From contig REEO01000009.1 in NCBI GenBank assembly GCA_007695035.1, forward strand, positions 62,001 through 126,000: 64,000 nucleotides of DNA, read 5' to 3'. Under the pieces are notes generated by a model. That model was not told the origin of the DNA, ran no database searches, and saw only the letters and a list, made by a program, of their open reading frames with translations. Position 1 is the stretch's first letter. Each line of letters starts with the position of its first letter. This stretch comes from Saprospirales bacterium (GTDB lineage Bacteria; Bacteroidota; Bacteroidia; Chitinophagales; Saprospiraceae). Of the stretch, positions 27,374-35,070 are shown piece after piece. Made by a program: the position numbers and the translations under genes.

Positions 27374-28492
27374 TTACTCGTATATCTCTGCATTGGGGTA
27401 AAAAGCCAGTAAGGCAAAGGCAAAGTGGTTCCCGTGTGTTATCGGCTTTAATTGTTTTCCCTTGAGAGGACCCGATACAGCTTTTCCGGTTATAGTCCAT
27501 TCAGATCCTTTCTGTTCATCTTTGAATTTACCATCTTCGAAGTAAAAGTTGTAGTGCTGACCATCTAATTCAGGATTGAAAACCCCCACAGCTCCTACAT
27601 GGTGATTGCTTTTTATTTCTCCGTCACCGAGAACACTCAGCGTTCGGTCAGAGTAAAACAGGACTACCCGTTTGTCATTAAATTCATCGTGTACTACGCG
27701 GGCTTCCTGCAGAATGGAAAAGGGGTAGGCTTTGACCTCTCCATTGACCTTAATATCAGCAAGCCGTTCCATCGCAGGTAGTCTTGAATCCGGTTCCGGG
27801 TCAAATAAAAAGGGATCGTTGTTGTCGAGGTCGTCATAATCCACATAGGGATTGGTACCGTATCTTCGATTGGCTGATCGAGGTTGTTCTAAAACGATGC
27901 CATCGGGGTTGTTTTCGATAAAGTGGTTTAAAGAAATTATTTGTGAGGGCAAAACCTTAAGCATTTGACCCGTCATGTCCCCCACCAGTGCTTCCCCGGT
28001 CAGTTGCTGCCACCAACTCTCGGTTTGATGATCCCACATCACCAGGTCGCTTTTTCGCAACATACCGGATACCCCAAAGTCCAGGGTTATGGTTTCATCC
28101 TCTGTGACAACTCGCCTGTCAAAGACCATGGCGGCATTGCAGAGTGGGCAGTAGGTAACGCTCACAGGGCGATTTCCTATTTCATCGTTTACAATTTCGT
28201 GAAACATTAGTACACTCAGTGGATAGGCGCGGGCATCTCCGTTTATTTCTACGGAAATTACCGGTTCTTCACCGAGGTAAACATCTCTGGCCTCTGATAT
28301 TTCAATGTAGGAGGGATCGTAAATGGGCGGTATTTGATCCGGTTGCAGCAAGGTGGTAAATTCATTCAGGGGTACCTTATGCTTTTCCAGATTGGTTTCC
28401 CATTCTACTTCAACTCCCCTGGGATTGTTTTGGGCATCCACGGATAGAATTGTAAAGCATGCAGCTAACAATAACAAGGAGATAGATTTCAT
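27374..28492 (-). CDS. DUF3179 domain-containing exported protein
   Basis: A 372-residue protein whose body matches DUF3179, a family without a known function. The signal peptide covers about residues 1-20 (VDAQ). The defining motif VTYCPLCNAAMVFDRR holds C115 and C118, followed by FGVSGMLRKSDLVMWD and TESWWQQLTGEALVG. Later blocks include the second half ending HNHxF-like GNHFAFALLAFYP. The paired cysteines suggest metal binding or redox activity outside the cytoplasm, but this is inference. It stands alone between comM and the AhpD-like gene. Confidence 0.85.
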   Translation of the reverse strand: MKSISLLLLAACFTILSVDAQNNPRGVEVEWETNLEKHKVPLNEFTTLLQPDQIPPIYDPSYIEISEARDVYLGEEPVISVEINGDARAYPLSVLMFHEIVNDEIGNRPVSVTYCPLCNAAMVFDRRVVTEDETITLDFGVSGMLRKSDLVMWDHQTESWWQQLTGEALVGDMTGQMLKVLPSQIISLNHFIENNPDGIVLEQPRSANRRYGTNPYVDYDDLDNNDPFLFDPEPDSRLPAMERLADIKVNGEVKAYPFSILQEARVVHDEFNDKRVVLFYSDRTLSVLGDGEIKSNHHVGAVGVFNPELDGQHYNFYFEDGKFKDEQKGSEWTITGKAVSGPLKGKQLKPITHGNHFAFALLAFYPNAEIYE

Positions 28493-28721
28493 CTTTTTAT
28501 TTTTTCACAGTTTCAGCCTCAATTGACCAATCAATAAATCGCTAAACGTAGTTTTTGCCAAAGAAGCTGTTTAAATGTTTAAATCTTTGTAAGTGTGACC
28601 GAAGTGGTAGCCAATCCTTACAAATCGTGCCCGAATAAGACCTGTCTTGTGTTTCCTTGTCAGGAATATACCCATCCTTCGTTCCCTTACAGCATTTTCA
28701 AACCAAATTTTAAGCGGCAGT

Positions 28722-29282
28722 ATGAGCAGAATCAGGGTAGTTGATTATGAGGAGGCAGATGGACGCTTGAAAGAGATTTATGATGGGTTACTCCGGAAGC
28801 GGGGAAAATTGGCCAATGTCCATACCATTCAAAGCCTCAGACCGGAGACCATAGTGCATCACATGGATCTCTACATGGAGATAATGTACAGCAAATCTGA
28901 GTTGAAGCGCGAAGAAAGAGAGATGCTCGCTGTGGTCTGTTCTGTGTACAATCAATGCCACTACTGCCAAATGCATCACTCTGAAGCTTTGAACAAATAC
29001 TGGAAAAGCGCCGGCAGGGTGAAATCTCTAAGAGAGGAGTATGAACATGCAGTAGATGGAGAGCGGCAATTGGCTTTGTGTCAGTTTGCCCACCACCTCA
29101 CAATGGATCCGGGATTTACCGAAAAAATTGATTTCACAGAAAGACTGCGGAAGGTCGGTTTGAGTGATGAAGGGATTTTGGATGCCACCCTGATTATAGC
29201 GTATTTTAATTTTGTCAATCGCATTGTTCTCTCCCTCGGTCTTACTCTAGAGGAGGACGGAGATAAGAATTACAAATACTGA
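28722..29282 (+). CDS. AhpD-like (carboxymuconolactone decarboxylase fold) peroxidase-related protein
   Basis: A 186-residue protein of the AhpD/CMD superfamily, peroxidase-related branch. The redox motif is C79-x2-C82-x3-H86 in NQCHYCQMHH, preceded by EREMLAVVCSVYN, which matches AhpD-type alkylhydroperoxidase sites. The N-terminal MSRIRVVDYEEADGRLKEIYD is typical for the peroxidase-related branch. ATG 28722 is chosen over an open extension from 28647, which is not family-like. Expected role: thiol-based removal of peroxides in the cytoplasm; the reductant is unknown. No operon partner is evident. Confidence 0.85.
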   Translation: MSRIRVVDYEEADGRLKEIYDGLLRKRGKLANVHTIQSLRPETIVHHMDLYMEIMYSKSELKREEREMLAVVCSVYNQCHYCQMHHSEALNKYWKSAGRVKSLREEYEHAVDGERQLALCQFAHHLTMDPGFTEKIDFTERLRKVGLSDEGILDATLIIAYFNFVNRIVLSLGLTLEEDGDKNYKY

Positions 29283-29522
29283 TGGTGAAGTACTGCAAAG
29301 GCTACCATACCATCCTTTGGGGTTGATTCATACGATGAACGAAGGAGTATTGCCCATCGAAATTTATTTGATGCCCGAGCATGGCTTGAAAGGACCCCCA
29401 ATTTCCCCGGTACAACTTTTCATACAGCCTCAATTGGGATATAAATGGCGAAGAACTTGGAGTTTTATGGCATACACTGTATTGGCTCCAAAACAAATTC
29501 TGTCGGGTTTCTCTCGATAAAG

Positions 29523-29530
29523 TACATTTG
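29523..29530 (+). promoter_or_regulatory. Promoter -7 element for tex (TACATTTG)
   Basis: TACATTTG fits TAnnTTTG and ends 12 bases before ATG 29543, so the transcript leader would be only about 6 bases. The element contains the TTG (29528) that could be taken as an upstream start. Confidence 0.6.
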
Positions 29531-29542
29531 TCAAAAAAAATC

Positions 29543-31678
29543 ATGACTGACGCTGATAAAATTTGCCCCCTGGTGTCATCTTTCACAGGCCTCCCCGCAA
29601 AAGGGGTGCAACAATCCCTTAATTTATTTAATGACGGAGCCACCATTCCCTTTGTGGCCAGATACAGAAAAGAGCAAACCGGTGGGCTGGATGAGCAGCA
29701 ACTGGGAAACATTTGGAGGGCTTATAAAAAGTACCAGGACCTCTCCAAGCGAAAGACTTTTATCATAGAGACCATTGAAGAACAGGGGAAACTCACTCCC
29801 GACCTAAAGGACCGCATTCTGAATTCCTGGAGTGAATACGAGATCGAGGATTTGTATCTCCCCTATAAAAGTAAGCGAAAAACCAGGGCGGACAAGGCGA
29901 TGGAAAGGGGTCTCGAGCCCCTGGCCAAAATACTTATGAGCCAGCGACCCTATACACAGTCGGAGCAAATGGCTCTAAAGTTCAAGCGTGGTGAAGTGAA
30001 AAGCGTGGCCGAAGCGCTGCAGGGTGCGAGGGACATAATCGCCGGTTGGATCAATGAGAACACCGCAGTCAGGAATATTGTCAGATCAGAATTCAAGCGG
30101 TCGGGCTATATTTTTTCCAAACCCGCCCGCGGTAAGGAAAAAGAAGCCGAGCACTTCAGGGATTATTTCGACTTTTCGGAGAAGTTGTCAGGGATTCCTT
30201 CTCACCGGGTGCTGGCTGTTTTTCGCGGAGAAAACAAGGGGCTGCTCTCGGTCAAAATACTGCCCGATGAGGAGAAATTGATGCGCAGGCTGAGAGGAAA
30301 ACTATTGAAGAATCGCTCTGCGGCTGCTCAGGAGGTGGAAGTCGCCATTACAGATGCCTGGAAGAGATTGCTGCAGCCCGGTTTGGAGACGGAGTTTAGG
30401 AAAAAAGCCAAAGAAAAGGCCGATGAGGAGGCCATCGGGGTTTTTGCAGACAACCTTCGGCAGCTTTTACTGGCGCCACCACTCGGTCCTGCTCGCGTAT
30501 TGGCCCTGGACCCGGGCTTTAGAAGCGGTTGCAAAACCGTATGTCTCAATGAATCGGGGGAACTTCTTTCTCACACCGTTGTCTATCCGCATCCCCCTCA
30601 AAACCAGCGTGAAGAAGCCGCTGAAAAACTGGAGAGCCTCGTTAAAATGTACCGCATTCAGGCTATTGCAGTGGGCAACGGAACTGCGGGGCGGGAAACC
30701 ATGGATTTTCTGCGCTCCCTGTCCGCTCTTGAAAAAGTGGAGGTGTATCTGGTCAATGAAGCTGGGGCTTCTATTTACAGCGCATCATCCATTGCTGCAG
30801 AGGAATTTCCCGACCACGACCTGACTGTGCGGGGAGCGGTCAGCATTGGAAGGCGGTTGATGGACCCACTGGCCGAATTGGTGAAAATAGAGCCGGGTCA
30901 TATCGGAGTGGGGCAGTACCAGCACGATGTGGATCAAAAACTGTTGACCGAAAGACTGCGAGAAGAGGTGGAGTTTTGCGTAAATCAGGTCGGCGTCAAT
31001 TTGCACACGGCCAGCAAACACCTGCTGACCTATGTATCCGGCCTCGGGCCCGCTCTCGCTCAATCTCTGGTCGATTTTCGAAGCCAAAAGGGTGGATTTC
31101 GGTCACGGAAAGAATTAAAAAAGGTTCCTGGTCTCGGCCCCAAAGCATTTCAACAGTGCGCCGGATTTTTGAGGTTGCAGGGCAGTGAAAATCCACTGGA
31201 CAATACCGGCGTCCATCCTGAGAGTTATGAGCTGGTGAAAAAAATTGCTGAAGACCTGGGAGGCGGTGTCGATAAGCTCCTCGGTTCGAGCATAGACCGC
31301 GGCAACATTCCCCTTGAAAAGTACACCAACGACCAAATCGGACTCCCCACACTGAAGGATATTTTGGATGAACTGGAAAAACCCGGATTGGATCCGCGGG
31401 GGAAATCGGAGGAGATAGAATTCAGCAATATTCAATCCATGGAGGACCTGGAAATCGGCATGGAACTGAAGGGCATTGTCAGCAATATCGCAAAGTTCGG
31501 TGCCTTTGTGGACCTGGGAATTAAGGAAAGCGGGTTGATTCACATTTCCCAAATGTCAGATCGCTTCGTGTCCGACCCTTCTAAAATAGTCAAACTCGGA
31601 CAAATGGTAAAGGTGGAAGTAATCGGTATCGATATTCCGCGAAAGAGAATTTCGCTCAGCTTAAGAACTGTGAAATGA
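29543..31678 (+). CDS. tex: Tex family S1 RNA-binding transcriptional accessory protein
   Basis: A 711-residue nucleic-acid-binding protein of the Tex family. An N-terminal helical region (about 1-200, with ATIPFVARYRKE) leads to a YqgF/RNase H-like domain (about 320-440, with VLALDPGFRSGCKTV and AVGNGTAGRET), a helix-hairpin-helix part (about 480-560) and a C-terminal S1 domain (about 640-708, with GIVSNIAKFGAFVDLGI). ATG 29543 is chosen since the TTG five codons upstream lies within the likely promoter. Tex proteins affect transcription and stress tolerance; their precise role is unsettled. Confidence 0.93.
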   Translation: MTDADKICPLVSSFTGLPAKGVQQSLNLFNDGATIPFVARYRKEQTGGLDEQQLGNIWRAYKKYQDLSKRKTFIIETIEEQGKLTPDLKDRILNSWSEYEIEDLYLPYKSKRKTRADKAMERGLEPLAKILMSQRPYTQSEQMALKFKRGEVKSVAEALQGARDIIAGWINENTAVRNIVRSEFKRSGYIFSKPARGKEKEAEHFRDYFDFSEKLSGIPSHRVLAVFRGENKGLLSVKILPDEEKLMRRLRGKLLKNRSAAAQEVEVAITDAWKRLLQPGLETEFRKKAKEKADEEAIGVFADNLRQLLLAPPLGPARVLALDPGFRSGCKTVCLNESGELLSHTVVYPHPPQNQREEAAEKLESLVKMYRIQAIAVGNGTAGRETMDFLRSLSALEKVEVYLVNEAGASIYSASSIAAEEFPDHDLTVRGAVSIGRRLMDPLAELVKIEPGHIGVGQYQHDVDQKLLTERLREEVEFCVNQVGVNLHTASKHLLTYVSGLGPALAQSLVDFRSQKGGFRSRKELKKVPGLGPKAFQQCAGFLRLQGSENPLDNTGVHPESYELVKKIAEDLGGGVDKLLGSSIDRGNIPLEKYTNDQIGLPTLKDILDELEKPGLDPRGKSEEIEFSNIQSMEDLEIGMELKGIVSNIAKFGAFVDLGIKESGLIHISQMSDRFVSDPSKIVKLGQMVKVEVIGIDIPRKRISLSLRTVK

Positions 31679-31813
31679 GGTTAGCAATTTTCAGAGCAAG
31701 CATCATATAAGATTTTCATCCAGCCATTGAGAATTTTCGCGCTACCTTTTTTTATAAGACCATGAAAGAGAAACTGGGTAAGGTTTTGCCGGGTTTCAGA
31801 AACCAGGGAAAGG

Positions 31814-31844
31814 TTGAGTTGGATTGAAAAGTTTGTTATATTTA
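31814..31844 (+). promoter_or_regulatory. Possible promoter before the OprO/P-type porin gene
   Basis: TTG (31814-31816) and TATATTTA (31837-31844) with a 20-base spacer resemble the Bacteroidota promoter, except the last G of the -7 element is A. The start codon is 29 bases downstream. Confidence 0.4.
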
Positions 31845-31872
31845 CCCATTACAATTATTAAAGAGACTGCTA

Positions 31873-32913
31873 ATGTACCAATCAATTCTATCGTTTATGA
31901 TCGCTGCGTGCTTGCTTTTTTACACTCAGCAATTGTCAGGAGTGACTATTGAGTCGAAGGGGGATGGCAGGGATACCTCCCTACTATATCTCTTTGGGGA
32001 TGAAGGGCCGTTTCGGATTAATGTGCTGATGCAAATGAGTGGAGTTTACTCCCTGAACGACGATGACTTTCGGGGCGGGCGCTCGTTTACAGTCAACAAT
32101 GCTCGCCTCAGCCTCAGAGGAGATTGGGGGAGTGGATTTTATTACCGGCTCTACATGAACTTTGTAAGGACTCCCGGCCTGTTGGATGCTTTTATCGGCT
32201 ATGAATTTGATCCCAGGCTGAGGATTCAAGTGGGGGCCATGAAGCCAAGTCAAAATCTGGATTACATACCCAATCCCGCCAATATTGATTTTGCTGAGCG
32301 CTCTGTGATAACTGGTCTTTTGACCCGCTCCAGAGAGATTGGTGTAGCCGCAACGGGAGATTTTGGACGGTTTTCGTACTACACCGGTTTGTTCAACGGC
32401 ACGGGGTTGAGTTTTGACAACGACAACCGTTTTTACGGCATCGGAAGATTGCAATACCAGTTAGTTGGCGACGACTGGGGGGATTTAAAAATCGGGGTAA
32501 GTGGTTCAACTGGGCGTACGGAAGATTTACAGTCGGGCAATGCCGGGCCGGTATTGATGGGCCGAAGGGATATCTGGGGTGGTGATGTCAGATGGGAGGC
32601 CGGACGATGGCTCTTGGCGGCAGATTACCTCCGTGGAAGACTGGAAACCACTGAATCGCCGGATAGAGCAGAAACCATAAGCGGCTACCACCTGACCCTG
32701 GGCTATTTTTTCCTTGAAGAAACTACTCAATTCCTACTTCGCTGGCAGGACTGGGAATACCACCACCGCGGCATCGAGGAAAATCAGTTTACAGCCGGCA
32801 TCAACCACCACTTTGACGAAATGTTCGCCCTTCGCTTCAACTTCGACTGGTATTTCCGCGATGAGGAATCCGATCAACAGGGCTTTTCAGCCATGCTTCA
32901 GTATTCGTTTTGA
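31873..32913 (+). CDS. OprO/OprP-type outer-membrane porin
   Basis: A 346-residue exported beta-barrel protein resembling phosphate-selective porin O/P. A signal peptide covers about residues 1-23. The barrel begins with FTVNNARLSLRGDWGSGFYY, followed by DAFIGYEF, IQVGAMKPSQNLDYIPNPAN and ERSVITGLLTRSREIGV, the usual order for this family, and ends with a C-terminal F (MLQYSF). Length is a little below the 380-450 usual for the family. Despite the name, selectivity for phosphate is not shown by sequence. It is followed by a gene-free stretch of about 550 bp. Confidence 0.85.
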   Translation: MYQSILSFMIAACLLFYTQQLSGVTIESKGDGRDTSLLYLFGDEGPFRINVLMQMSGVYSLNDDDFRGGRSFTVNNARLSLRGDWGSGFYYRLYMNFVRTPGLLDAFIGYEFDPRLRIQVGAMKPSQNLDYIPNPANIDFAERSVITGLLTRSREIGVAATGDFGRFSYYTGLFNGTGLSFDNDNRFYGIGRLQYQLVGDDWGDLKIGVSGSTGRTEDLQSGNAGPVLMGRRDIWGGDVRWEAGRWLLAADYLRGRLETTESPDRAETISGYHLTLGYFFLEETTQFLLRWQDWEYHHRGIEENQFTAGINHHFDEMFALRFNFDWYFRDEESDQQGFSAMLQYSF

Positions 32914-33025
32914 TCAGTTTTGGAAAAACACGGGCCACTTTGACGATGCTTAAATAGCGTTGACCGTTTTTTGGCAACTAAAATGGTATCGCGAAATACA
33001 TCTAAGCCAAAACCCGGGCAATCCA

Positions 33026-33088
33026 TTTGACAGTTAATCGACTTAAATAGCTGTAAATGAGGTGGGTGTGATTTTGCTGGCGCACTAC
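33026..33088 (+). repeat. 63-bp direct repeat, copy 1
   Basis: Begins TTTGACAGTT and ends GCTGGCGCACTAC. It matches copy 2 at 52 of 63 positions with no gaps, most changes being A/G. The last 18 bases or so are identical. Positions 5-11 and 23-29 of the repeat can pair as a 7-bp stem in a plus-strand RNA. Confidence 0.75.
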
Positions 33089-33182
33089 TTTTTTGGATAA
33101 AGGATTGGAAAACAGGTGTTTGTATTTTTGTCGTGACGATGTCGAAGAATTGATTCTCCCTCGAGGCTGTGGCTTTTTTTCG

Positions 33183-33245
33183 TTTGACAGTTGGATGACT
33201 TAAGTGGCTGTAAATGAGTGGCATATGATTTTGCTGGCGCACTAC
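33183..33245 (+). repeat. 63-bp direct repeat, copy 2
   Basis: Second copy of the unit, 157 bp after copy 1. The stem positions that differ from copy 1 change A-U and U-A pairs into G-U and U-G, so pairing is kept only if the RNA is read from the plus strand. T-rich sequence follows in both copies. Confidence 0.75.
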
Positions 33246-33460
33246 TTTTTAAAGTAAATCATTGAAAATTAACAAGTTAAAAATTGACGCAAAGTAAAGG
33301 GGATTTCTTAACGAGTGATCAATCGCTTTATATCCCCGTGCACACCCATCCGACCATTCCCAATTGAATATAACTCGCCCGAATTTCTCTGATCCCATAG
33401 CAGGCTATTTGAACCTATCAAACCTCCCACCCATTCAATTAACTGACAAAATCAGGTAAA

Positions 33461-34891
33461 ATGAAGCGATCAAAAATGTATATCGATGGTGAGTTGAGGG
33501 ACAGTAACACCGGATCTACTTTCGAGGTGTGTAATCCCGCTGATGGAACAGTGGTGAGTGAAGTCAGCAAAGCGGGGGTAAAGGATGTGAAATCAGGGGT
33601 GGATGCGGCTTCGACTGCGTTCGGGACCTGGAGTGCCCTGCCTGCTTCACGCCGCTGCTCGCTGCTTAGAAAGTGGCATCGAAAAATTATGTCCAATCGC
33701 GATCAACTGGCTGAAACTATGACTTTGGAGCAGGGAAAACCCATTGCGGAGGCCAAAGGAGAAATCTCCTATGCAGCCTCCTTTGTAAGATGGTTTTCAG
33801 AAGAAGGTGTGCGGGCTTATGGAGAGACCATCCCTGCTCCGACTGCAAAGTCACGTTTTGTCACCATTCGCCAGCCCGTTGGAGTAGCGGCACTTATCAC
33901 CCCCTGGAATTTTCCCGCAGCCATGATTACCCGGAAAGTGGCTCCGGCCCTGGCCGCCGGTTGTACAGTGGTGATCAAACCCTCGGAGGAAACTCCGCTT
34001 TCAGCGCTTGCACTGGCAGAATTGGCCGGTGAGGCCGGCATCCCGCCGGGAGTTATCAATGTGGTGACGCTCAAAGACCCTAAGGTGTTTTCGAAGGTGA
34101 TTTTTAGTGATGAGCGGGTCCTGAAAATATCTTTTACCGGTTCCATTCCGGTGGGGAAAAAATTGATGGAAATGGCAGCCCCTCAACTGAAGAAACTATC
34201 ACTTGAGTTGGGCGGAAACGCGCCTTTTATCGTTTTTGAAGACGCGGATATCGACCGTGCTGTCAGGGGACTAATGACGGCTAAATTCCGCAACGGTGGG
34301 CAGGCGTGTATTGCAGCCAACCGGGTCTTCCTGCACGAGGACATTTATGAAACCTTTTATAACCGACTCAGAGAAGCGTTCGGGAAACTGAAAATTGGAA
34401 AGGGACTGAATCCGGAAACGGATATCGGCCCCCTGATCAATAAAAAGGCTGTAGACAAGATCCAACGACTGATGAAGGATGCCGTGGGCAAAGGGGCAAG
34501 ATTAGTGGCCGGTGGAAAGGTGGTGAATGAGCGCTGGTTTGAGCCCACTATTTTGACAGATTGCAACGAGGACATGGATATTTTCCGGGAAGAAATTTTT
34601 GGTCCTGTGGTTGCGCTGTACAAATTCAGAAACGAAGACGAGGTGGTTAGATCCGCCAACAACACCCCAGCCGGTCTGGCCGGGTATTTTTACTCCGGAG
34701 ATGTCAGCCGCTGCTGGAGGGTGGGTGAACGCATGCAGTGCGGCATGGTCGGTGTGAATTCGGGCTTCATCTCGGATGCATCAGCACCCTTCGGTGGGGT
34801 AAAGGAAAGCGGCATCGGTCGCGAGGGTTCCCGCTACGGCCTGGACGAGTACATGGAGATTAAGTATCTGAGTTTTGGGGTGGAGGGTTGA
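33461..34891 (+). CDS. NAD(P)-dependent aldehyde dehydrogenase, succinate-semialdehyde dehydrogenase type
   Basis: A 476-residue aldehyde dehydrogenase with the sequence style of GabD (succinate-semialdehyde dehydrogenase). Cofactor-binding ITPWNFPAAM and VIKPSEETP lie near 147-180. The general base is in LSLELGGNAPF and the catalytic cysteine is in NGGQACIAANR at about residue 285. EEIFGPVVALYKF and the C-terminal SAPFGGVKESGIGREGS are typical for GabD. No GABA aminotransferase or other pathway gene is adjacent, so substrate is inferred from family resemblance alone. ATG 33461 gives MKRSKMYIDGELRD, the usual beginning; cytoplasmic. Confidence 0.87.
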   Translation: MKRSKMYIDGELRDSNTGSTFEVCNPADGTVVSEVSKAGVKDVKSGVDAASTAFGTWSALPASRRCSLLRKWHRKIMSNRDQLAETMTLEQGKPIAEAKGEISYAASFVRWFSEEGVRAYGETIPAPTAKSRFVTIRQPVGVAALITPWNFPAAMITRKVAPALAAGCTVVIKPSEETPLSALALAELAGEAGIPPGVINVVTLKDPKVFSKVIFSDERVLKISFTGSIPVGKKLMEMAAPQLKKLSLELGGNAPFIVFEDADIDRAVRGLMTAKFRNGGQACIAANRVFLHEDIYETFYNRLREAFGKLKIGKGLNPETDIGPLINKKAVDKIQRLMKDAVGKGARLVAGGKVVNERWFEPTILTDCNEDMDIFREEIFGPVVALYKFRNEDEVVRSANNTPAGLAGYFYSGDVSRCWRVGERMQCGMVGVNSGFISDASAPFGGVKESGIGREGSRYGLDEYMEIKYLSFGVEG

Positions 34892-34992
34892 ACAAAGTGT
34901 CGCAGTCTATAAAGCATTCCTCATTCCATCGCAAGACATCGTTAAACGGTGAGTCAAGAAGCTTCAAAATAACTATAGGACTTTTACCCAAC

Positions 34993-35023
34993 TTTGTTAT
35001 ATAAAAGAGTGGTTGTAACTTTG
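34993..35023 (+). promoter_or_regulatory. Consensus promoter for the TonB-dependent receptor
   Basis: TTTG (34993-34996), exactly 19 bases, then TAACTTTG (35016-35023): a full match to the Bacteroidota consensus. A small hairpin, GATGA-TTTTAAG-TCATC, lies right after the expected start in the leader. ATG 35071 is 47 bases downstream. Confidence 0.8.
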
Positions 35024-35070
35024 CAAGGCGATGATTTTAAGTCATCATAACAGTCTTAATCCCGGTGAAT

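Larger units (their letters stand above)
32914..33460. other. Gene-free stretch holding a diverged direct repeat
   Basis: No coding sequence is supported on either strand over 547 bp. It contains two 63-bp direct copies 157 bp apart (see repeat entries) and a short possible remnant, TTTGAC then GATGCTTAAATAGC, near 32939-32960 that resembles the first third of the repeat. No -7 element of the usual kind is seen before the aldehyde dehydrogenase gene that follows. Confidence 0.6.

Noticed and set aside
29335-29520. 61-codon plus-strand frame between the AhpD-like gene and tex
   Set aside because: No family resemblance and no promoter; composition looks random.
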